From Chlorops oryzae (lineage: Eukaryota > Arthropoda > Insecta > Diptera > Chloropidae): 64,000 bases of DNA. A program made the position numbers and the translations under genes. The notes under the pieces were generated by a model. The model saw only the letters and a list, made by a program, of their open reading frames with translations, made no database searches and was not told the origin of the DNA. The DNA lies in NCBI GenBank assembly GCA_020466095.1, contig CM035806.1:97729457-97793456 (forward strand), written 5' to 3'. Shown piece by piece: positions 12,601-24,053 of the stretch; the stretch's first letter is position 1; every line of letters begins with the position of its first letter.

Positions 12601-15600
12601 TGATATGACTTTTAGGTGAGCCAACAATTTAATTGTATTTTTATTTAGAATCTACTCGCACTATCAGCAATTCGGATTTGTTCGAAAATTCGATTTGTGG
12701 AGACTACTTATGCTAAGCGACAAATTGTTCGTTTCTACAAATGTGTTAATAACGAAAACGGGTAATACAGCTCGAGTATTTTTTCAAAATTTTCAAAAAT
12801 CAGCGAAGATAACAGGATTTGACGAAGAGCTTATTTACCGGTTTTATACAATCCTGCAAACTATGGCTTGCGGATATGGAATCGATAGTTAAAAATTTGT
12901 AATTTTTTCAGAGGAGATAGCAGCAAGACTTCGCCACCTCCCACAGGTGGCAGCAAACGATTTTCATGTTATTAGGTATATTCCCTAACTGAATCAAAAA
13001 TTTCTACAGCTCAGCTTATGAGGAGGGTTGACCCCTAAATTTTGCAACTTCAATCGACTGGCAGCAAGATTTAGCCACCTCCCACAGGTGGCAGCAAATG
13101 ATTTTTTGCTTAATTGTCCATTTCCCTATCACCATTTTAACATTGATTAATTCCTAGGAGATAGACATATAATATGACTTTTTTGTAGACCTTTTTAAGG
13201 TTTAGAAAACGGTGGTACAATATTTTGATCAATCCCGTTGGGTTCATAGGGACGGAGAGAAGCGGGACGACTTTGTTTGGTGCGCTATGTACATAGTAGT
13301 CGTTTCAAAAATCGTCTTTATTGAGTTCATTTATAGAAACTAGAATGAGAAAACTTTAAAAAATTATCAAGAGTCTTACCGAATGCAATCGACTCCCAGG
13401 GTCGTCCATTTTATATGTTCAGAACAGGCTCCGATTGTAAAACTAGGTGCGGCACTGACAACGGCCGTGTTACCGGCATTAGTCAAGGTGGGTGCTGATG
13501 ACGCTACTGTTGATGGCACCGCGCTGGCATTCATTGAAACAAGAGTGGAAATATTACTACATCCACTTGGGTTACTCGTGGGCGTTGCAGACATCATTTG
13601 TTGGGTATTCGAAGCATTTGGTCTTTCGAGGAGTTAAAGTGCTTATGCAATTCGCACGTTTTGCAGTCGATACCGTCGAGATCAGGATGTTCTGGACAGG
13701 AGATTTGTTGCTGAATTTGCTGCTGATGGAGAGCTAATTGGTGCTGCAGTAATAGTTCGTTTAAAAAATGTACGCTGTTAGTGTTTTGTTCGCCAGATAG
13801 AGCGGCGGTTATGGTTGTTTGTAAGGAATCCATAGATTTTTCTTGACTTGCTGCTGGAGGATTTGATATTTTCGTTGTTGGCAAAACCGATATATACGAT
13901 GAGCTATCAGCATTTACCGTCGACATCGTTATATCTGATGTTTGGCTAGATGATGCAGGCGGGGAGGCTGTTTGTACATTCCGCAAAGGTGAGGAAAGTT
14001 GCTGCAATTGTTTTTGTAGGAAGTCAGTTACTGCTGCTGGAATGACCCCCATATTTGCCGGATAAGCCAGCTGCTTTTCCTCTGTTCGATTTCTTTCATT
14101 ACTTTCGTCAATACTATCATGATTATTACTACTACTTAGATTATCAGTACTGGGGGGACAACTTTTTACATTCGTTTCCTGAATTTTAATGACAATATCG
14201 CTTTCGTTTGGAGTGTTACAGCGTTTCGGTGTGTCCGACTGGACTGGCTCAATATCATCTTGCTTTTTTGCGAGAGATGATTCATTGCCAAGCGTCTCAT
14301 GTGATAGACCAACTATGCTGCTGTATGTTGCTCCTGCACTCAAGACCCTAGAGCCCTCGGTGCTTGTTGGTCCTTCATTTTCATTGACTGTTGAGGTTCT
14401 TTCAACTTCAAAAGCTGAAGCGACTTGTTGACTAGATAATCTAAGTGTATCGGCTTCATTTGGGTTTGCTGCTGTTGATGTCGGAAGCACACTTTTTTCC
14501 TCAACCGTTTTATCATCACTCGCTGCTCGATATTCCTCATCAAGTGGCTCTAAAAACGATATTTGAGGCTTCTCATCCATATTACGTTGTATAATGGCAC
14601 TTGAGTATTCGCGTTTCAGCAAGCTGCACTCTAATTCTAAGTCTTGTAAATTAAGGGAGTGCTCGGCGCTCGCATGTAAGCTGAATGATTTCGTATTGCC
14701 GAAAGAAAGCTTGCATATAAAGCACATCAAAATTGGCTTTGGATCTTTTTTAAAACGCTGGATTCATTCGTCTTTTGTTGGGATGCACTTACGATTGCGT
14801 CGTGAGCAGTAACAACACGAAAAGAGTGAATTTTCGGACTTGTTACAGCCGATGTACTTTTCAATGTGTGAGCAGCAGCAATCGAACCATCTGAATTAGC
14901 TTCGTCACTGTTCGAAGCTAATTTTTCCGGTAATTTGGAAAAATTACTCAAATCGCTTGTATTTATGTTACTGATTGGTTCAGATAAGCTTAAAACTCTA
15001 TTTTGATTTGGTCTTAAACTTATTGAGTGTCCTACGAATTTGGAAATTAGTTTTTTGTTTTTGTTTTTGTTTAAATTGTTTGGGAATACATTTAGAAGCA
15101 AGAAACTCACCACCATGCGTTTCTTCAATCAATGGACCAAAGGATTCCTTGCCGTTGTCAATTATGTAAGCACTATTAGCATCTAAATTATATACAATCT
15201 CTCCTTGAAAGGTTTCAACATCAGAACTGGACATCAGGGAGCCGTCATCGCCAACAAAATCCTGCAAAGTTTTCGAATTTAAGTTATAAAAATATATTTT
15301 GTCTCTTAGCATAAATTTTGTAACGTTGACTAATGTAAGTAGGATCGCAGAGGGAGAGAAAAATTTCGGATCTGCGGAAAATATTAAATGGCCAAAATAA
15401 TTTCATTGTGACTATTTCAGTTTTCATTTATCTTTCAACAGCCCTTACGACACTCATCCTTCCATGGAGTTTTTCAATATTTCGAAATCTAAGGGCCAAT
15501 ATGTCAAATATGTTGAAGAAAATTTCTAAATTGGAATAAACAATTTTTGTTCTTTAATGCCATGCTTCCATATAGTGTTTTATTCAGTGCTTTAGCGATT

Positions 15601-16828
15601 CTCGACAAGGTGTTTTTATTAAAAACCCTATATAACAATATATGTCACTCTCAGAGATATTGCGCGGGACGTTTCACGCCAGTTAGAAAGAGATGTTACT
15701 CGACCGGCAAAAGAAGAGCGAGAGAGAAATACTTTTGGTGAGTATCTCAGTGCAAAATGCTCATTTTGGTGGGTAACCCAAAACCGTGGTGGTACCCAAG
15801 ACCGTGGTGAAACGAGCCAAACCGAAACGGCTCCTGAGTGACATATAAGTAATATATAATATGTTAAAAAACCATCCTCAAAATATAGCTGAATGCTTAC
15901 ATCGCTAAGATAATCGATAATTAGAACACATCCCAAATTTCAAATGCATATAGAGCTATAGCTGCAACTAGGGCCAAATTTTGGCGCGAGCCAACATGTT
16001 TTGGTGAAAAAGTTTAAGTGTGGTGAACCACGCTATGGTTCACGCAGATTGCTAGCAATAATTATTGCCTGTCGAGGCGCCATGTTAGAGGACATTTTGT
16101 CTAGCTGCGAAATACTCAATTCAAAATAGTGAAAATCAAATTTTCGCGAATTCCGCGGATGGTGGTCATGGTTAAATCGCGACATCCTTTAATATGTTAC
16201 TTCTCCTCTAAAACTTGGAACAAATTTTCGCTCGCCATCGCCTCAAATTAACTAAAAAAATTACTATAAAAACGTCACTTCAAATTACTTGAATTTTCAG
16301 ATATTTAACTTTCGGCAGTGAATTTTTGAAAAAATCAGAGAAATATTTGCCTTGTTTGCGAACACCGATTTTTTGTGTCGTCAAATAAAAAACAGAAGAA
16401 AATATTTGCTTGGGGGTGAAGCAAATATAAAATACATTCATTACACGAAGCAAATATTTACTAATTGTTTTGCTAGAAAACCCAACAGAAAATATTTTTC
16501 TCCAAATTTTTTCGGAAAATATTTCATTATTACACGGGAAAGCAAATATTTTCTTTCAATTTCAATCAAATAATTTGCTACGTCTCTAATGCTTGCTTAA
16601 GGAAAGACATTTAATGTGTTGATGTAACGCAAAATTTCAACTTACCTCTGGTGAGTTCGTTACACAAGACGGGTATTGTCGTTTTCGACGTCTCTTCTTT
16701 TCTAGTCCTGGAGATGCCACCAATGATGCTGTCTCAGAGGGTAACGAATTTTCCACAACAATGTCATCTGTTTTTAATGAAGTTTTCCTAATTGACGATG
16801 CCGCGGACGGGTTTGAAGGCTCTGACAT
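7868..16828 (-). CDS. zfh2: zfh2, zinc-finger homeodomain protein 2 (5' part of gene, five coding exons)
   Basis: Nuclear DNA-binding transcription factor of the ZFHX/ATBF1 family; in Drosophila it acts in brain, leg and wing patterning and is about 3,000 residues long. Coding exons, in transcript order, are 16828-16646, 15261-15111, 15031-13380, 10174-9990 and 9679-7868. Splice phases are 0, 1, 2, 1 and 1, and each junction restores the frame. Together they give about 1,328 residues. Visible C2H2-type fingers start near residues 212, 691, 746, 859, 1068, 1110, 1170 and 1257, with Ala/Gln/Ser-rich linkers between them. Diagnostic stretches are [20 protein letters not shown] and [19 protein letters not shown]. 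Homeodomain exons are absent; the last intron runs off the window below position 1. Four one-base frameshifts interrupt the frame (see findings). Identification is by recognition of the Drosophila protein, not by a search. Confidence 0.93.
9680..9989 (-). other. zfh2: zfh2 intron 4
   Basis: A 310-base AT-rich intron bounded by GTAAGTAG (9989) and TACTCTTAG (acceptor AG at 9681-9680). No repeat or open frame recognised. Confidence 0.8.
9990..10174 (-). CDS. zfh2: zfh2 coding exon 4
   Basis: 185 bases between the acceptor TTTCTTTAG|GTGTG and the donor AGCAG|GTAAGTAG. The first base completes an Arg codon with exon 3 ([20 protein letters not shown]). It encodes the highly conserved finger with CPQC (about residue 691) and the HMREKH zinc-ligand pair, then ACGYCLAG, where the last Gly is split with exon 5 (phase 1). 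No frame disruption. This exon gives the clearest match to fly zfh2. Confidence 0.92.
10928..10962. repeat. (GA)n microsatellite
   Basis: About 17 GA units with one interruption, in zfh2 intron 3. Confidence 0.9.
11036..12035. mobile_element. hAT-like element in zfh2 intron 3
   Basis: 1.0 kb with ends CAGAGCCGTAACTAG and, inverted, CAGAGCCGTAGCGAAGG. Flanked by attctaac (11028-11035) and attctcac (12036-12043), a 7/8 match over 8 bases. No transposase frame. A second TIR element is nested within. Confidence 0.75.
11211..11745. mobile_element. nested TIR element, GGCTGTTTCCACTATA ends
   Basis: Inverted ends GGCTGTTTCCACTATAACC and GCCGTTTCCACTATAGCC; the repeat extends into CGCATCT. Several GATGCG/CGCATC repeats lie just inside both ends. 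CTTAG occurs on both sides, a possible 5-bp duplication. Inside the hAT-like element at 11036. Confidence 0.65.
12918..13110. repeat. direct repeat of a CCACCT-N5-AGGTGG palindrome
   Basis: Two about 50-base direct copies (12918-12967, 13061-13110) begin GGCAGCAAGA and share CCACCTCCCACAGGTGGC then AGCAAA(C/T)GATTTT. Each centre is an inverted CACCT/AGGTG pair, the core bound by ZEB/zfh1-type and Snail-type fingers (family knowledge). A regulatory role is inference. Confidence 0.55.
13380..15031 (-). CDS. zfh2: zfh2 coding exon 3 (two frameshifts)
   Basis: 1,652 bases from the acceptor TTCGTAG (AG at 15033-15032) to the donor TTCG|GTAAGAC (13379). It encodes about 550 residues: a Ser-rich start, a C2H2-like finger beginning [20 protein letters not shown] near residue 213, a long acidic/Ser/Thr/Gln linker, a Cys-rich CPEH...[11 protein letters not shown] segment near residue 565, and a Ser/Thr/Ala tail ending GVDCIR. 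The frame breaks twice. At the six-T run 14746-14751 one base appears missing between ...SSVLKK and [11 protein letters not shown]. Near 13620 another base appears missing after HKHFNSS, after which [20 protein letters not shown] continues. Adding one base at each place makes the exon an exact fit to the flanking splice phases. Confidence 0.88.
15111..15261 (-). CDS. zfh2: zfh2 coding exon 2
   Basis: 151 bases between the acceptor TTTGCAG|GATTTTG and the donor GGTG|GTGAGTTTC. It encodes about 50 residues, starting [20 protein letters not shown] and ending ...EETHGG, where the last Gly is split with exon 3 (phase 1). The text is acidic and low in hydrophobics, with no finger. It joins exon 1 in phase 0 and exon 3 across an intron of only 79 bases (15110-15032), a typical small fly intron. 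Confidence 0.85.
15262..16645 (-). other. zfh2: zfh2 intron 1
   Basis: A 1.38-kb intron between the phase-0 donor at 16645 and the acceptor TTTGCAG at 15262. It is AT-rich. No open frame or TIR element was recognised in it. A repeated GACCGTGGTG-type motif lies near 15780-15815, and several AAATATTTGC-like repeats lie at about 16340-16560. Confidence 0.7.
16646..16828 (-). CDS. zfh2: zfh2 coding exon 1 (start codon)
   Basis: Begins with ATG at 16828-16826 (protein starts [20 protein letters not shown]) and encodes exactly 61 codons, ending ...CVTNSPE. The donor CAGAG|GTAAGTTG at 16645 is strong and leaves phase 0. The exon is acidic/serine-rich, then carries a basic KKRRRKR cluster near residues 45-50 that could serve as a nuclear localisation signal (inference). 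This ATG was chosen because it is the only in-frame Met upstream of the conserved text. A pyrimidine-rich TTTTTTAG acceptor 70 bases upstream (AG at 16902-16901) suggests the exon starts at 16900 with a short 5' UTR and that a non-coding exon lies further upstream. Confidence 0.85.
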
Positions 16829-16863
16829 ATTATGTGTGCATTGATTTTTTTTGGATATTCAGT

Positions 16864-16896
16864 CTACGCGATCAAAATTTGATTTAGTACCTCCAT
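16864..16896 (-). promoter_or_regulatory. possible upstream ORF (11 codons) in the zfh2 leader
   Basis: If transcription covers the putative exon starting at 16900, the leader contains ATG (16896) followed by ten sense codons (MEVLNQILIA) and TAG at 16866-16864, ending 35 bases before the zfh2 start. Upstream ORFs of this kind can lower or condition translation of the main frame. Its presence in the mRNA depends on an unproven acceptor site. Confidence 0.3.
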
Positions 16897-16900
16897 TGTC

Positions 16901-19900
16901 CTAAAAAACGCAACAATGAAGACCAGCAATTTCTAAAAAAAAAAAAACAAATTTAAATCTCAGAAGAAATCTCTTACTTATCATAAAACAATAGCTACTT
17001 ATTTTTTTTTTTTTTTTGTGTTTCGTTAAAGCAGAAAATATGTTGAGCTCTGGAATTAGTTTATAAAATGCGATATTAAAAGCAACTCAATTTGCTTTGC
17101 CTTATTAAACATGTCCCCTTTCTGTAGTCACCTTGTCATTGCGATTTCAAGCGATTCTTCCTCATAATTACATATTGCTGAAAATGCATGAGCATACGAT
17201 TACAAATGAGCATGTGATTATTGCAACTCGACAAGCGACGGATGTCCAGATGAAAACGTTGAAATATCTATGCGATTTGAGGCAGGTAGGTAAGGTTAGG
17301 GTTAGCTGTTTTTTACAACAGTTTTTCAGTTGTCTCTTGAATGGCAGTAGGTATGTGTTTCGCTGCCAACTTTTATGTGTGCATGAACGCACAGGGCCCA
17401 TTTTAATATTAAATGTGTAACAAGGCAGAAAATTACCATACTGGTCATGCTATTTGTGCCTGATATAATTTATCGGGAAATTTTCTGAGAAAGCATTAGA
17501 GTTTTAAAGTCTTAAAAGTTTTCTACACTTGCTGCTTTTGGCATACATACATACAATTCTACCATTCTACAAGATAACCAATTGTCTGTTCTGTAACCTA
17601 AGGTGGAAAAAATTCGTATATTTGGGCCCAAGAATGTCCTGAACGCACGATTCGGGAATAGTAAATTTTTTGTGCCTATGCATTTTGAAAATACATCATT
17701 TGGTCAATTAAGTATTTAAATAAAATTTTAAATTAACATAAAAATGATCAAACATTAAAGTTCAAGTGTCTTTGGGGTAACTTTGCAGTTTTGCTACTCA
17801 AAAATTTCAAGTGCAACATATTATATATGTTTATTTTTGCATGGTTAGTGCTTACTCAGCCGGAATACGTCCCGGCTGGGACAATCAATGATTTCAGAAT
17901 GACATAGAGCCGCGACTCTTCTTAATTAGTACACCAAATTTTTAATGAAATTAACACACAAACGGCATTGGCAGTCATAAGAGCATATGTCACGAGTTGG
18001 TCATCGAATGTGGAGTAGATCTACTCCGCCGTATCGATACCTCTATCGATGACAGTGCCATTTGGAGTTGCGATGAATAACATTTCCTCTCGATGACATT
18101 GCAATTGCGATAAAAAGCACGTTCTCTCGATGGCGATGCCATTGCAAATTTTCCCCTTGACATCCTTGGTGAAAAAATTAATGAATTGGTCCTTTATGAG
18201 TAAATTTCCGGCTGGGTAGTGAGAGAGGAACGAAAAACTTGCGTGCGGGTCGACAACTTGTAATTGCGGAATTGGTGTGAATAAAATGTGGGTATGTGTG
18301 TTCGTTCAAGGCAGGACAAAAACATTAGTGATTTCACTGGGTCATACAGGTGACATTGTCATGCATGCCAAATTCGGGGACAGGTCATCGTGGAGGGATG
18401 CTGTTCATGTTCTTCAATCTCATTGGGTACTGAAATTTAAATAAGGTTTAAGGGTCAGTTGTGCGTTAGCATGGATGGCATAGTGTATAAGCCAGTGTCG
18501 GCCAAATTTCGATTACCGAAGCACATGTGCTTGGAAGACAAATTTCTGCCGACGCAACAGTCGCACACGTATAGCGTATACCGATTCGTGCGAAAACCGG
18601 TCGGCTGCGTTCGTGTGCGTAAAAAAACAAACTTCGTCGATGCAAATTCAGAGCGAAGTCGACAGCGCATTCACACACACAAATTATGAATGTTTACGCA
18701 TAGGTTTGGGCATCACTGTTATTTTTGTATTTTTATTCGACCCTTTTTGTTACATTCCAGGGGTTATTTACGCAGATTCAGGATTTTTCGACTGAAATCT
18801 CAGGAGAATTTCTAAATTATAGTTTGTCTCTGTTCTACAGTGCAAAGCAAAATAAGTATTCAATATATTCAATATGTTGAAATTTCCAATGCTAAGATTG
18901 TTCTAAGAAATGCTTGAAAAATGTAGCCAAATGACCCCATGGTCTTTACTAAGAGCCTATACTGAGATATGAAGAAAATACTTGCACATTAGGAGCCAAT
19001 TCGCTACAACGTCGTAAAGTGTGAGAGAGACAACTATATTGACGCTCCTTTAATTTTTTAAAATATGCTAACAATTTAACACCTTCGAAGTCGGTGTCAG
19101 TATTTAATTTGAAAAATGTGCCGCAATCAGCTGTCCTGGCATTTACTTTGCATCAAAAATGGACATGTTCATTTCTATGGCGAAGTAAACCAGGAAAGTC
19201 GAATGCAACCCTGCGCACTTGATTACTTGACATCTCAGTATAAGCGAAAGTAAAGTATTTACTTCGAAGTACTTTTCAGTTTTTTTTTTGCACGTATTTC
19301 TTATGGGCGCTTTACTTACTGCATATCTCAGTATAGGCTCTAAATCACTAATTTAAGCATCAACTGGTAACTTCAGGCACATTATGTCCAAAAGAAGTAA
19401 GTAGTATTGGTGACATGGACACCACTGAAAGACTGATTTTAGCCCTTTTGGTATTTGTCTGATTGTATGGTGCTTAAGGGGACCTTTTGGTCTAGGATTT
19501 TTTGAAAATAAATTTTTTTTTCTATATTTCGGAAGAATAGACTTTTAAGAATATGCCGGCAAAGTTTCGTGAAGATATTGACAATACTTTCTTTGCTACA
19601 GCCGTTGTCAATAAATAGGATAATAAGCCTACAGACCTAGAGACCCGTTATTTATTTGGCTTAATACCAAAAAAAAAGCATCATAAAATATCCTTAATTT
19701 TCGTGCTCTAGACCAGAAGGCCCCCTTAAATTTTGGCAATCCTCTAACATTCATCAAATCAGCTCTGGTTGACTATAAAGAAGCCAAAAATTTTTTTCAA
19801 TCTTTTTTTTCATATAAACGCCCTGTTATAAACGCTCTTCTAGTGTACTTCATAAAATCGTAGCGACATACGTTCAAATACTTTTTCTTGTTCACATTAT

Positions 19901-21601
19901 TCGCGTTTCTCCTGACTTATGCATTCTTTATTTTATCACAACACCAGTATTCCCCGCAAAACCGGCTTTATGGTGCAAGTATGATTTTTCAAATTTTCGT
20001 GTGGGTGTTCAGCCGTATAGCGATGATCAAATGTAATCCTCAGAATTGAATGATAAAATCCTAAAGTTCTCGCCACAAACAATAACTCTCCGTACAGTGG
20101 GACAGTTTCTTATACTTAAGACTTGAAATTTACTATTTTAATTAATGCTTTAAATTCTTAAAAGACAGTTTAAAAATAAATTTAAAAAAAAACAAAAAAT
20201 GAAGCACGATACTATATTTCTTAGAACGATTTTTTCATTCTCGAAATTAGATCTATAGGTTTGCAAACAATAAAATTATAGCTAATTTAGTTCGCCAATA
20301 TCCACAATTATCAATCAACAAATCTTCATAAACAATGCAATATCCCAGCACATAGCAACAAACTGCTTTTGAAAAACATTTGGTTCCTCATATCAACCAA
20401 AATATTGAAATATTTTTCAGTTTTAAAATATCCTAATAGAACGAGTTCGAGAACTAACACCATGATCATATAGTACTATAGATGGCACTTGGCAAAAAAC
20501 GTGTGTGTTCAATTGAAGTAGGACCCCTGTGTATGCGTTCTTATGGAAAAATCAAAAACGTAGCACGCCCCCTGAAAATTCCGGTTCCGGTGTTAATCTA
20601 TGGTTTTTCATAAGAACTCACTTTAGTTTTCAAAATATGTTAGTTTTATAAATTGAAAAAGAATTTGATAAAATTTGCTCATATTATTGAGGAACGCTAA
20701 AGCAGAGTACTCATGCGTCGAATATGACCGATTATCAAAAAGTTTGAATTCCACTACAGAACAGCTGATATGAAATATTCAGTAACATCATAACTACGCC
20801 TCGGAATTTGAAAACGTAAAAAATGAAAAAAAAAAAATCAAAAAAAAAATTCAAAAATATATTCAAAAAATTCAAAAAAAATTCAAAATATTCAAAAAAT
20901 ATTCCAAAAAATCAAAAAAACAAAATTCAAAAAATTCAGAAAAAATTCAAAAAATTCAAAAATTCAAAAAAATTCAAAATATTCAAAATCCGAGCTCTGA
21001 TCATAACTAAAATTGCTCGATACATAACTAGTGGCTCAAGTACTTATGACATATCATGATAAATAGAATGCATAAACTATTTATTTTTGGAGCTCTTCTG
21101 AATGAAAAAGGTACAAAATTGCATAAACTATCATAAAAAAAAACTTCAAAAGGTTTAACATTAGAAAGAAAACATTAAAAAATTTCAGTTACAAAATTGA
21201 GTGAATACTCAAAAAATTATAGCATCACTAGTTCACCACGGAAATCGGTTGTTGTTGTAAGTGTCCCCTATATTACCTACTATATGACCATGATCTTCAC
21301 TCGTACAAAAAATTTTTCAAAAAATTGTATGAGAAGTTACCACTATGCAAAAATGCCTTTATGGAAATCGTACTAAAAATTCTTATGTCGCACATGTACA
21401 TACATATGTATGAACATTCAGAGCCACTGTGTTCTTAACAATCTGCTCATTCGGAGCCTGTCCTGCAGAGTCGCTGACACTATTTCAGGAGCGGTACGTG
21501 GTTAGCTAAAAGAGGCGAAAAATTGGCTGGAACTTTTGTTGAAATCTCTTCAATTCTCTTTACTAACAAAAACATTTTATAAGGACAAGGCGAAGCGATG
21601 T
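16901..21601. other. upstream flank of zfh2, nothing firmly recognised
   Basis: AT-rich DNA that should hold the zfh2 promoter or upstream non-coding exons, none of which can be fixed. A weak TIR pair (CTCAGCCGGAA at 17857, TTCCGGCTGGG ending near 18217) may bound a decayed element. 20820-20990 is an A-rich (TTCAAAAAA)n tract. Confidence 0.4.
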
Positions 21602-21743
21602 ACATTCTGTCAAATAAGTACCCGGAAATTTCTCATTTTGAAATTTTCCCGCTGGGCTATTTTGAAGGGAATATAATAAATTTAGATGACTGATAAGTTT
21701 TTTGTGTTTTATTTCAAATTTCCGGGTACTTATTTGACAGAGT
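21602..21743. mobile_element. short mariner-type miniature element
   Basis: About 140 bases with nearly complete palindromic ends: CTGTCAAATAAGTACCCGG at the left and its inverse at the right, with TA on both sides. No coding capacity. Confidence 0.7.
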
Positions 21744-22204
21744 AGTACATATGCTCAAATGCTCAAATGTTGCAGGGTGAGTCGGCGACTGCAACAGTTT
21801 CACTAGTAGGTATGAAACCTTTGCGTTTTTGCATTTCAGCGAACAGCTGTGAACTTCCAGTCGCCCTGCAGCACATGACATGTTCTACATGTAAATGTAG
21901 GCTTTTTTATCTGCTCCTAAGGGCATTATGTGATCTTTGCAAAGCTACAAAACCTTCAAGACATTTTCACTCCTACTGAACCTACTCAATCGAGTGTACG
22001 TACACTCGTTAAAAATTGCGCGCGTTGTTCAATCTTTCGTCTCTTTAGCCATTCAAAATATTTTTCAAGGAATTATTGATTTTCGTAAAGTGTAAAAAAA
22101 AATCAATTTTCGAATTTTTCCATGTCATCTATGTACATATAATGCATTTCTTCAAATGCGAACTAAGTTTCCATTCACCATAGATGGGCAAAAACCATTT
22201 AAAA

Positions 22205-24053
22205 CAAGTAAGGGTGTTATAGTCAGGCAAGCCGACTTTTGTTAAATTTCTTTATGGAAACCGCCCCTTTTCCACGCCCACTTTTCCAATTTATTATGAA
22301 TTCTAATCGGAGGCTTAAATATCCGCTCAAATTCGAAGTTTCATTGAAATATTTGGAAAAAGTCCGATTTTGAGATAGTTTTGTGACAGAGCCTAGTACT
22401 GGAGGTACCCTTAATAATGGACCGATCTAGGATGTTTTTTTTTTGGGAGGATGTTTATGGCTACAAAGGAAGCATAATTTCCAAATTTCGTTCAAGTCAC
22501 ATTTGAATTTCGGGTGGAGGAGACAATTTTCGAAAAACTCCCTTCTGCCACGCCCACTTTTTCAATTTGTGGAAAATCATATTTACATGGCTTTAAACAT
22601 GTTCAAATGTCGAATTTCATCAAAATATCAATTTTAGGGCAATTTTTGTGTTTTTCTACCAGACCCTAGTACTGGAGAGGTACCCCTAAAAATGATTCGA
22701 TCGGGTCCATTCTCTAACTTGTGCTTACTCATGTCCTCGTGAGCACGAGGTAGCTCAACTCCTTCGATAAGAAAACTGTATACAGACAGACGGACGGAAA
22801 GACAGACGGACAGACCCCAACAAGCACAATAGGGCGATTCGACCAGCAGTAAGTCGAATCGACCTATTTAGGTTGAAAATACCCTATTTCTGACCTATTT
22901 TCCGGCCTTAAATATGACCTAACTTAAAAGTCCGTTTCGAAGGTCCAAATTACCTCTATTCTACCTATTTCATGACTTCAAAGTCGCTTCGACTTCCAAG
23001 TCGATTTTTGGTCGAAAATAGGTAAAAAATTCCCTATTGAGTGACTTAAAATTGACTTAACTTTGAATTCCAAATTAGGTAATTTTTCAAGGCAAACAGA
23101 CCAATTTTTTTGACTAAAATTCGACTTTAAAAACCGTTTGACTTATAGGGCGAAATAGGGTCAAAAGTTGACTTATTTTGTTGCATGCTTCGACTTCAAA
23201 GTCGAGCGGACTTGATTTTCGGACTTCATAGTCGGTTTGACTTTAAAGTCGAAATAGGTCAAAATAGGTCGAGCTCCGCCATGTTTTTCGAATGGCAAAT
23301 TGAGAATTATTCTTTTGCATATGTTTTTTCTTTAAGAAAAACAATTTTTTTCAAGCAATATTTATTTAATTTCCGTCAATGAGAAAGCCCCTTAAAAATG
23401 AAGAAGTAGAAGGAACACTTTCACGAAAAATCTCAGCGGGCATATGTTTTTTGGGACTTATTAAGCGCAAAATAATTTTTAATGAAGTCCATATTTTATT
23501 TATTATTTATTTCTTAAGACACACGAAGGAGAAAATCTCTCGTTCATTTCTGCTTTCGAGTAATACGAATGACTGAGTAAGATATTTGTATTTATATCAG
23601 ATTCTTTCTCTGTTACTCTCTCTCTCTCTCTCACTTTTTTCGTTTCCTTTCACGTTCTCTTTCGTTTTACTCATAAGTCCAATTAGGTCGAAAATTGGTC
23701 ATTGCGACTTCTTTTCGCCCTGACTTTGAAGTCGAAATGCCCTATTATGACCTATTATTACCGCCAATCGACTTCCAAACTATTCCCCACTTACGTCGAC
23801 TCGACGACGAATCGACGTAATTTCGACCTATTTAGGTTAGGTCAAGTAAATATTCTGACCTAATATAGGTAAGAATTTACCAATTTTCGATCTATTTTGC
23901 TACTTGGGACGGACATGTCTAAATCTAAAGTTCCTGGTGTCGCTGATCATTTCTATATACATTTTGTATGGTCTATCTCGACTGGTTCTGGGTGTTACAA
24001 ACAACCACACAAACGCAATATACCCTCGACACAGAGTGTGTCGGGTATAGTTT
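22205..24053 (+). mobile_element. Helentron/DINE-1-like element, interrupted
   Basis: 5' end AAGTAAGGGTGTTATAGTC; conserved blocks CCACGCCCACTTTT and GCTCAACTCCTTCGATAAG; a GACAGACGGACGGA microsatellite; 3' end ATACCCTCGACACAGAG then TGTGTCGGGTATA. Split by an insertion at 22816-23908; together the two flanks match the intact copy at 58399-58967. Confidence 0.7.
22816..23908. mobile_element. CCC-TIR insertion with GACTT/AAGTC repeats
   Basis: Imperfect TIRs CCCAACAAGCACAATAGGGC and (inverted) CCCAAGTAGCAAAATAGATC. Flanked by a 2-base AC duplication; removing the element and one AC restores the host repeat GACAGACGGACATG. The interior is built of many short GACTTCAAAGTCG- and GACCTATTT-like repeats in both orientations plus a TC microsatellite (about 23616). 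No transposase recognised. Confidence 0.65.

Larger units (their letters stand above)
10175..13379 (-). other. zfh2: zfh2 intron 3 with transposon insertions
   Basis: A 3.2-kb intron. It holds a hAT-like element (11036-12035) with another TIR element nested inside, a GA microsatellite (10928-10962) and a duplicated palindromic motif (about 12918-12967 and 13061-13110). The rest (12044-12917, 13111-13379) is AT-rich with nothing recognised. Confidence 0.75.

Noticed and set aside
17857..18217. CAGCCGGAA inverted pair as a TIR element
   Set aside because: Only about 11 bases pair and the duplication is unclear; mentioned only as a weak trace.
20820..20990. possible CRISPR-like or satellite array of TTCAAAAAA units
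   Set aside because: Simple A-rich low-complexity repeat with irregular spacing; eukaryotic context.
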